From assembly GCA_025924495.1 (NCBI GenBank), contig JAICIG010000150.1, positions 1 to 16,017 on the forward strand: a stretch of 16,017 bases of DNA, given 5' to 3'. Below, piece by piece: positions 1 through 5,916 of this stretch; position 1 is the stretch's first letter, and each line of letters begins with the position of its first letter. Below the pieces are notes generated by a model. It did not search any database, was not told the DNA's origin, and was given only the letters and a program-made list of their open reading frames with translations. This DNA is from Pirellulales bacterium. Its GTDB lineage: Bacteria; Planctomycetota; Planctomycetia; Pirellulales; JAICIG01. Both the position numbers and the translations under genes were made by a program.

Positions 1-361
1 GATTAGCGGTCCTCAAAGGCGATACATTGTCCGTCTAGGCATGAAGCATAGGCGGTCATGGTATTTGAGGTCAAGGGCGATCGCGGATCGTCGCTCACCG
101 GCAACCAGATCAAGGCGCCTCGCGCACAAGAGAGCAAACGAAAGTTCAAGTGCCTTGCACTCACCAGCCCTTTAGAACCCTCGCGCACGTTGCGGCGGGT
201 GCGATGGGGCGTTCGTCTATACTGTGTTAAGGTCATTTACCTCTTAGATTGGTGCATGCTGCGACTGCCGTATGAGCTCCCCGGGATCGTTGCGTCCGCA
301 AAGAACTTGAAGGGGTCCTCGGGCCACTGCAGGAATTCATGTACTGGCAGGTTTAGCCCGG
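1..361. other. Left-edge stretch with no supported gene
   Basis: Both strands have open frames here (about 100 codons on plus, 77 on minus), but neither gives a recognisable protein, a good ribosome binding site or a domain motif. The predicted peptides are arginine-rich or mixed, as expected of chance frames in GC-rich DNA. A TATACT hexamer at 218-223 could be a -10 element, but no fitting -35 lies at 16-18 bases. I see no tRNA, terminator or clear repeat. It is probably upstream regulatory DNA or degraded sequence. Confidence 0.5.
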
Positions 362-370
362 TGGTATAAA
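362..370 (+). promoter_or_regulatory. Possible extended -10 promoter of the glycosidase-like gene
   Basis: The sequence TGGTATAAA matches the extended -10 form TGnTATAAT with one mismatch. No good -35 is visible 17 bases upstream, which extended -10 promoters tolerate. Transcription would start near 377, only about 19 bases before the ATG at 396 but about 34 before the ATG at 411, which slightly favours the later start. Confidence 0.35.
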
Positions 371-395
371 GGCCTGGAAAATCGGGCTGTTTCCA

Positions 396-1733
396 ATGAG
401 ACGTGAGTTAATGAACCTTGCCAAAATGTCATGGTTGGTGTTGTTGGTCATGTTGTCGAACTGCGCCGCATGGGGCGCGGAGCGCGGCGAGAAGACGAAG
501 CCGCTGTTTCGGGATTTTATGGGTCTGAATGTTCACACGGTGCTGTTCAAGGTCGATCTTTATCGTCCCGTCACGCGACTCCTGCGCGATTACCATCCGT
601 TCGATTGGGATGTCGGAAGCGAGACGAACTATGCTCCGCGGTTTCCGTTGGCAAGAAACTGCGTCGACTGGCAAGGACTTTATGGAAGCTGGAATCGCGC
701 TGGCTACGCCATCGACGTCTGCTGGATGTTTGACGGGACGGCGCCGGGGACCTGGAACGATCTGAGCCGCGATGCCGAGGCCTATGGCGACGCAGTCGCC
801 CGGTACTTCGGCCCATCGGGCGAGCATAAGCTTGTCGAAGCAGTCGAGATCGGCAATGAACCGGGAAAGTACGAGGACGATCAATATCGCAAGTTGTTTG
901 AAAGCGCCGCGCGAGGCATGCGCCGAGCCGATCCGAAGTTGTTGATTTCGACGTGCGCCATGTTTGCGCGGCCGAGCGGCGCCTACCATAAAGACCTGGC
1001 GACGGTGAAGGGGCTCGAACCGCTGTATGACGTCATCAGCGTCCATTCGTATCCCGACCTGGAAGGGTATCCGACGTGGCGCCGCAGCTTCCCCGAGGAT
1101 TCGCGACTTGAGTTCCTGAAACGCATTCAAGAGGTCATCGAATGGCGCAACGCCAACGCGCCGGACAAGCAGATCTGGCTGACAGAGTTAGGCTGGGACG
1201 CCACCACCAAACCGCAGGCGACGGAAGGCGATTTCAAGCAGTGGGTCGGCGTGACCGACGCGCAGCAGGCGCAGTACCTGGTGCGAGCTTTTCTCGTGCT
1301 GGCGGAGTTAGACCTTGACCGCGCCTACATCTTTTTCTTTAACGACGAGGACCAGCCGCAAGTCCATGGCTCGTCCGGCTTGACGCGGAACTTTCACCCC
1401 AAGCCGGCCTTCTACGCGGTGGCTCATCTTTTCTCCGTGCTCGGCGATTATCGCTTCGAGCGCGTAATCACCAAGAAAAAAGGGGAACTCGCCGTCAACG
1501 AGTTTCGCCACGGTACGGACCCAGCGCGGCTCGTCTGGGTTGTCTGGTCGCCGACCGGCGTCGGAAAGCAGTCTACGGCACGGCTGGATTTGCCGCGCGG
1601 CGCTATCGAACGAGCCGAGCGCATGCCTTTGAAGGCGGGCGGCGGCGACCCTGTCGCCTGGAAGACTCTCGACAATGGCGACGTTCAGATCGATGTCGGC
1701 GAGTCGCCGATTTTCCTCCACATCCGGCAATGA
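396..1733 (+). CDS. Secreted clan GH-A glycoside hydrolase-like protein
   Basis: The protein has 445 residues. Residues 1-27 form a signal peptide (basic start, hydrophobic core at 13-20, likely cut near the AAWGA segment), so the product is exported. The body reads as a TIM-barrel glycosidase. A GNEP motif puts an acid/base glutamate at E155, WLTELGWD puts a nucleophile glutamate at E264, and a conserved-looking HSYP lies between them. Paired strand-4 and strand-7 glutamates are the hallmark of clan GH-A (families such as GH5 and GH39); I cannot fix the family or substrate. Residues from about 360 look like a small C-terminal beta domain. ATG codons at 411 and 426 are alternative starts; none has a strong Shine-Dalgarno. 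The gene stands alone and converges on the next gene with 70 bases between stops. Hydrolase class is likely; polysaccharide specificity is unknown. Confidence 0.82.
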   Translation: MRRELMNLAKMSWLVLLVMLSNCAAWGAERGEKTKPLFRDFMGLNVHTVLFKVDLYRPVTRLLRDYHPFDWDVGSETNYAPRFPLARNCVDWQGLYGSWNRAGYAIDVCWMFDGTAPGTWNDLSRDAEAYGDAVARYFGPSGEHKLVEAVEIGNEPGKYEDDQYRKLFESAARGMRRADPKLLISTCAMFARPSGAYHKDLATVKGLEPLYDVISVHSYPDLEGYPTWRRSFPEDSRLEFLKRIQEVIEWRNANAPDKQIWLTELGWDATTKPQATEGDFKQWVGVTDAQQAQYLVRAFLVLAELDLDRAYIFFFNDEDQPQVHGSSGLTRNFHPKPAFYAVAHLFSVLGDYRFERVITKKKGELAVNEFRHGTDPARLVWVVWSPTGVGKQSTARLDLPRGAIERAERMPLKAGGGDPVAWKTLDNGDVQIDVGESPIFLHIRQ

Positions 1734-1803
1734 GCGGAACTCGTCGGGTCTAGCAGATGAGCAGGCGACCACTTGCTAAAGCTCTGTAAGGACTCCGCCA
1801 GAA

Positions 1804-3654
1804 TCAAGACCAGAGCTTGAATCCTTCGGGCGAACCGAAGATTGCGGCGAGCACTTGCTGGTCGGTGGCGCCGGCGCTCAGAGCGCCGACCCAATGCGCG
1901 AGCCCGGCCGCATCAGCGGCGCGATGCAGGAAGGTCCTGTAATCGTTTTGCACCAAATCTGTGCGGTATTCCTGAGAGGTGAGGAAATCCGCCGCCACGC
2001 TGGCTCGCGACGCGCCCGAATCGAGGGCCGTCTCCCAACTGGCGATCTCGGCTGTGCTGGCGCTGCGGTTGAGGACATCCCGGTAGAGGCCGGTGATGAA
2101 GCCTTGATTCGTGCCTCCTTGTAACACGAAATACTCTTGAGAACTGGTCAGCCCTTCCGCGACTTGCTCCAATGTTCCGCCCGCCAGCAAAAAGCTCACC
2201 CAGTGCTGCCCGCCGCTGGCGTCCGGCGAGCGCTGCAGGTACAGGTGATACATAGCGTTAACCTGGTCGTTCAAGTACTCGGTGCTGGCTTCGATCCCCA
2301 GCACCGCACTGACAGGAGTCAACGCTCCGGTGTTCAATCCATTGACCCAGAAGGCGGCTCCTGCATCGGGAGCTCGGTTGAGCAAAAGCTCGTAGGCGCT
2401 TCCCACGAATGCCGTGTTGGCGTTGCCGCCTAGCGCGACGGCCGCAGAAAAAGGCGAGGTATTGCCTGAAGTGAAATTGGTAGGCACGGTGGCTGTCGCC
2501 GTAATGGAGTTTCCGCTGGCTGCAGCAAAGCTCGAGTGGAAGACGAACTGAGCGATGCCAGAATCATTGGTTGTGACGGTCATCGATCCAATGAAATTCT
2601 GGCCTTGGCCGGCGGGCGTACCGGTCGGGGTGGCGAAGAATTCAAGCGTATAGGTCTTCTCCGGCGCGCCGTGGAGGGCGCCGCTCACCTCGATCGTGTC
2701 AGGCGTAGGCTGAAAGGCCGCCGTCAAAACGGGCGCCGTCTGATTGCCGTTGCCGTTGTTCGTCAAATGGATGCCACCCGCCCCATTGTTGAAGATGGAG
2801 TTTTCACTAATGATGTTACCGTTGCCCGTGTCAACGACGACGCCGTATTGAGTGTTGAAGGCGATGGTGTTGCCATCGCCGTGGTCCGTGCCGCCGACGG
2901 TTGTGCCGCCGGCGAGGAAACTGTTCAGGCCGCTGAATAGAGTGATGCCATTGCCATGGTTGGCCGCGGCCGTGTGTCCGGTGGGGTCCGTGCCGATGTA
3001 GTTGCCCACGATGTTTTCGCTCATCCCGTCATTAGCGCCCCCGCTCGATCCCACCTGAATGCCGCCCGCGCCGTTGCCGCTGATGACGTTGCGATCGAGC
3101 GGGTCCGTGCCGCCGATCGTGTCGCGAGTTGCGCCGTCGATGAACAAACCGACGCCGGTGTTTGGGGCCGCCGATCCATCCAGAGCGAGGCCTATGTAGT
3201 TGCCGACGACAATGGCCTCTTCAGCGCCGCCGGATGACAGGTGCGTGACGTAACCGACAAGCGTTACGCCGGGACCGTTGGCGTTCACGATGCTCAGCGA
3301 AGCGAGACGAGAAGCTGGCGCATTGATAGTCAGGCCCGCAAATCCATTGTTGTCGATTTCGACGACTGGTGCGCTGACGAATCCCGGGGCGCTCCTGCCA
3401 TCGATGTTCACGGCGTTCGTAATGGCAGGCAGAGGGCCTGACGTCAATTGGATGATGCCCGCAACCGAGAAGTCGATCACGTCAGGGGTACTATCGCCGT
3501 TGACGCTAGTGATCGCAGCACGCAGCGAACCCGGGCCCGAATCGGCCAGGCTTGAGACGGTGTAGGCGCTTGGCGTGAGCCTTTTTTCCAGGAGTTCTAG
3601 CGATGGGCGAAAATTGGGCTGGGCCGATTTTCGAAATGTAATCGACTTCTTCAT
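1804..3654 (-). CDS. Secreted beta-helix protein with C-terminal DUF4214-type repeats
   Basis: I start at the ATG at 3654 (616 residues) because GGGGAG lies 8 bases upstream; the open frame runs 39 codons further without a ribosome site. Residues 19-30 carry LELLEKRLTPSA, a form of the LEPR-type N-terminal motif on many large planctomycete surface proteins. Next comes YTVSSLADSGPGSLRAAI, typical of secreted parallel beta-helix proteins. Residues 100-300 contain helix turns with two VGNYIG motifs, NVISGNG and several GGI/GVGL turns. Residues 300-400 look like a beta-sandwich (TYTLEFFATP, SMTVTTNDSG). Residues 416-616 hold about four DUF4214-like repeats with LLNRAPDAG, LQRSPDASG, LNRSAS and LHRAADAAG, each followed by an aromatic W and a SxEY-like segment. 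The role is probably cell-surface or matrix; no enzyme residues are evident. It is divergent from the zinc-ribbon pair. Confidence 0.85.
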   Translation of the reverse strand: MKKSITFRKSAQPNFRPSLELLEKRLTPSAYTVSSLADSGPGSLRAAITSVNGDSTPDVIDFSVAGIIQLTSGPLPAITNAVNIDGRSAPGFVSAPVVEIDNNGFAGLTINAPASRLASLSIVNANGPGVTLVGYVTHLSSGGAEEAIVVGNYIGLALDGSAAPNTGVGLFIDGATRDTIGGTDPLDRNVISGNGAGGIQVGSSGGANDGMSENIVGNYIGTDPTGHTAAANHGNGITLFSGLNSFLAGGTTVGGTDHGDGNTIAFNTQYGVVVDTGNGNIISENSIFNNGAGGIHLTNNGNGNQTAPVLTAAFQPTPDTIEVSGALHGAPEKTYTLEFFATPTGTPAGQGQNFIGSMTVTTNDSGIAQFVFHSSFAAASGNSITATATVPTNFTSGNTSPFSAAVALGGNANTAFVGSAYELLLNRAPDAGAAFWVNGLNTGALTPVSAVLGIEASTEYLNDQVNAMYHLYLQRSPDASGGQHWVSFLLAGGTLEQVAEGLTSSQEYFVLQGGTNQGFITGLYRDVLNRSASTAEIASWETALDSGASRASVAADFLTSQEYRTDLVQNDYRTFLHRAADAAGLAHWVGALSAGATDQQVLAAIFGSPEGFKLWS

Positions 3655-3741
3655 GCGGTTGCTCCCCGTGTTCCTTTCTAACCAGTCAAAGGAAAAGGCA
3701 CCAAACACTGTAAATGTTATGCATCGTCCGACCGTCTGTAG

Positions 3742-3771
3742 ATTATTGCTTCCGGCGGTCAGCGCCTGCAA
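3742..3771 (-). promoter_or_regulatory. Candidate promoter of the beta-helix/DUF4214 gene
   Basis: On the minus strand TTGCAG (3766-3771) and AATAAT (3742-3747) are 18 bases apart, matching 3/6 and 5/6 of the sigma-70 consensus. Transcription would start near 3735, leaving about an 80-base leader. A nested inverted repeat (3744-3777) covers the same bases, so binding there would block polymerase. Confidence 0.35.
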
Positions 3772-3777
3772 GCAATA
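3744..3777. repeat. Nested inverted repeat in the divergent promoter region
   Basis: TATTGCTT (3744-3751) is the exact reverse complement of AAGCAATA (3770-3777). Inside, GGCG (3754-3757) pairs with CGCC (3763-3766) around a 5-base loop. The site lies between divergently transcribed genes, so it is not a terminator; an operator is the natural reading, but this is inference from symmetry and position. Confidence 0.45.
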
Positions 3778-3898
3778 CTCGGGGCAGTGATATCAGATGT
3801 CGCCTGAAGTTACACATGTCGCTGCGCCGCCGATTGCCCTGCCGCATGAGACGGTGCACTGTGTGAGTTCGTGATCGTTTACAAGCGAGCTTCCGATC

Positions 3899-3927
3899 TT
3901 GCGAGCGCCTGTCAGACGCACGATACT
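3899..3927 (+). promoter_or_regulatory. Candidate promoter of the zinc-ribbon/toroid gene pair
   Basis: TTGCGA (3899-3904) and GATACT (3922-3927) are separated by exactly 17 bases and match 4/6 each of the sigma-70 consensus. The start point would fall near 3934, about 36 bases before the chosen TTG start. No other promoter is evident before the second gene, whose start lies 33 bases after the first stop, so the pair is probably co-transcribed. Confidence 0.35.
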
Positions 3928-3969
3928 AGGTGCTCCCCAGACGTGTCTCTCCGTGAGGGAGTGCCGGCT

Positions 3970-5883
3970 TTGAAAACGTGCCCTGCCTGCCATCGGGCGG
4001 TTCCAGACGACGCTCAGAAGTGTCCGCACCCGGGTTGCGGGCATGCTCTCGGGGGTTCGCACACGAGCATCAAGCGTCCGCCGCCTCCACCGGCTCATGT
4101 GCAAGTCACGCGCAAAGATGTGCGCACAGCTACGCCGCAGCCGAGCGCTTCTCAAGCGGCGGTCGGTCGCATGCTCTCGCGATGGTCGATGCTCGTTTGG
4201 ATTGCTGCCATTCTGCTTGGATCGGGTCTGGTGGCCGCTGGCTTGCTCGTCTTTTTTCCGTTGCACCGTGACGCCGAAGGACCTGTGGCGGTCAACGCGC
4301 CGGTCCAGCCCACAAAGCAGAAACGTCCTTTAATCACTAGCACCGTTCTGCCGCCTTCCAAGCGGCCCGCGAGCAAGGCTCCGCCTGCAGAATTACCCGA
4401 CGAGAAGCCCAAGCCTTCTGACAAGTCCGCCGCTGCAACGGACAATAAGTTGCCGGCGTCGGCCGCCAAGTCCGACGAACTACGGAGGGGCGTCGCCGAT
4501 CCGCCCAAAGAACTGCACCCAGATGAGCAAAAGAGGATGGTTGCCAATGAGCCTACCGGGCTGGTGGCCGACGCGCCACGCAAGTCCGAGTCGCTCGGCA
4601 TTGCTAAGGGGCCTAAGCTAGGCCTGATCGCCGATGGTCCCAAGGCGCTCTACGAGGAGCGGACCAAACCCAAGACAGCCGAATGGCTCGGCGAGCGCGG
4701 CGGAACGCTCGAGTCGCAGAAGGCGGTCGAAGACGGCCTGAACTGGCTGGCCCGCCACCAAGGTGAAGACGGCCACTGGGGCGCCGATTGCCTGGGCACG
4801 GCTCCCAACTCGCGCTGCGATCGCAGCGCTCCTTGCCAGGAGACCGGACAAGCCTACGAAATAGCGCAAACCGGCCTGGCCCTGCTCGCCTTTCAGGCGG
4901 CCGGGAACTATTACTTCAACGGCCAGAAATACTCTGACCAGGTGAAGAAAGGTATAGAGTATTTCATCCAGGAACAAGCGGCTGATGGTTCAATCGTCGG
5001 TTCCCAAAACCCGAGCGCGGAGCAAATTGCCGGTGGCGCTTGGTTCAACGAATACTTTATGTACGAGCACGGCATAGGAACCTTCGCTTTGTGCGAGGCC
5101 TGCGCCGTGGCCCTCGCGGAAGGAAGGATGCCCGACCCACGATATCAAGCAGCCGCCCAACGCGCGGTGTCCTTCATCGAAAAGATGCAACACGACGACG
5201 GCGGCTGGCGCTATACGACGAACCCTCGCGACGAGAGCGATTGCTCCGTTTCGGGCTGGGTGATGCTCGCTCTGAAAACGGCCCGCGAGGCGAAACTCAC
5301 CGTTTCACCGCAAACTATTTCCCGCATGATGGACTTCTTTGCCGCGCATTACGCAAACGGTCGGACCTACTACCAATTACCGGCACGCTCATGGCCGAGC
5401 GACGCTATGACGGGCGTGAGCATGATGGCGGTCGAGTTCTTCGAGCACAAGCTCGACTCGCCGATTGTGAAAGAGGGCGCTGCCTATCTGGCCGGCAAGG
5501 CTGACGCCCTTACCCAGCCACTTGTCGGGCCCGCACGCGACCAAATGCTCAAGGACTTTCAAGCTTTGCCCGCAGCCGCCGCCATCCCCGCCTCGTTTGA
5601 TCCCGGCATCAACTATTACCTCTGGTATAATTGCACGATGGCAATGTTTCAGGTCGGCGGCGAGCCATGGCAGCGTTGGAACGCCGCCGTTCGCGACCGC
5701 GTAACCGCCTTGCAGGTGCAGGGCGAAGGATGCGATCGTGGAAGCTGGCCGCCGAACGATCAGTATAGTGGTCGGGGCGGCCGCATCTATTCCACCGCGC
5801 TGGCGGTGCTCACGCTCGAAGTCTACTACCGCTTTCAGCGCATTGCTGGTGAGCCGGAAAAGGCGAAGTTCTTTGAGAAATGA
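3970..5883 (+). CDS. Zinc-ribbon membrane protein with squalene-cyclase-like toroid domain, copy 1
   Basis: Starting at TTG 3970 the protein has 637 residues; GTG 3961 is the alternative. TTG is chosen because the zinc ribbon then begins at residue 4, and because GAGGG lies about 10 bases upstream, as in copy 2. C4, C7, C18 and C23 (CxxC then CPHPGC) form a zinc ribbon. Residues 72-96 are one membrane helix, so the rest is probably periplasmic. Residues 97-247 are a proline/lysine/alanine linker with four [VI]A[DN]xP motifs. From about 248 the sequence resembles prenyltransferase/squalene-oxidase repeats: NWLARHQGEDGHWG, DCSVSGWVMLALK, and GGRIYSTALAVLTLEVYYR at the end. The DxDD catalytic motif of squalene-hopene cyclase is not seen, so cyclase activity is doubtful. 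The toroid has about eight cysteines, possibly disulfides. Copy 2 follows directly. Function is unknown; binding or scaffolding is a guess. Confidence 0.85.
   Translation: MKTCPACHRAVPDDAQKCPHPGCGHALGGSHTSIKRPPPPPAHVQVTRKDVRTATPQPSASQAAVGRMLSRWSMLVWIAAILLGSGLVAAGLLVFFPLHRDAEGPVAVNAPVQPTKQKRPLITSTVLPPSKRPASKAPPAELPDEKPKPSDKSAAATDNKLPASAAKSDELRRGVADPPKELHPDEQKRMVANEPTGLVADAPRKSESLGIAKGPKLGLIADGPKALYEERTKPKTAEWLGERGGTLESQKAVEDGLNWLARHQGEDGHWGADCLGTAPNSRCDRSAPCQETGQAYEIAQTGLALLAFQAAGNYYFNGQKYSDQVKKGIEYFIQEQAADGSIVGSQNPSAEQIAGGAWFNEYFMYEHGIGTFALCEACAVALAEGRMPDPRYQAAAQRAVSFIEKMQHDDGGWRYTTNPRDESDCSVSGWVMLALKTAREAKLTVSPQTISRMMDFFAAHYANGRTYYQLPARSWPSDAMTGVSMMAVEFFEHKLDSPIVKEGAAYLAGKADALTQPLVGPARDQMLKDFQALPAAAAIPASFDPGINYYLWYNCTMAMFQVGGEPWQRWNAAVRDRVTALQVQGEGCDRGSWPPNDQYSGRGGRIYSTALAVLTLEVYYRFQRIAGEPEKAKFFEK
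4666..5546 (+). repeat. Copy-1 half of a direct duplication (partner 6628-7508)
   Basis: This segment aligns with 6628-7508. From 4741 to 5040 I count by eye about 6 mismatches in 300 bases against 6706-7005, mostly synonymous. From 5422 to 5546 there is one mismatch in 125 against 7384-7508. Between them (about 5041-5400) the copies differ often. The similarity also extends outwards over both whole genes at lower identity. Confidence 0.8.
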
Positions 5884-5916
5884 AGTAAGTCTGCTTTTTC
5901 GGGAGGAGTGCGGCCC

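Larger units (their letters stand above)
3655..3969. other. Divergent intergenic region between surface-protein and toroid genes
   Basis: This 315-base spacer holds the two candidate divergent promoters and the inverted repeat listed separately. The frame of the plus gene stays open back to a GTG at 3871, but that part has no homology to the second gene copy, so I treat it as non-coding. A minus-strand frame crossing 3793-4266 is read as a shadow. Confidence 0.5.

Noticed and set aside
429..1130. 233-codon minus-strand frame inside the glycosidase-like gene
   Set aside because: Antisense to a protein with both catalytic motifs; the predicted peptide has no recognisable pattern.
2536..2940. 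Plus-strand frame of 134 codons opposite the beta-helix gene
   Set aside because: It mirrors the repetitive glycine/asparagine-rich beta-helix on the other strand and has no start signal or domain of its own.
3655..3771. N-terminal extension of the DUF4214 gene to the start at 3771
   Set aside because: The ATG at 3654 has a strong GGGGAG ribosome site and begins the usual MKKS-type N-terminus before the sorting motif; the extension crosses the promoter and inverted repeat.
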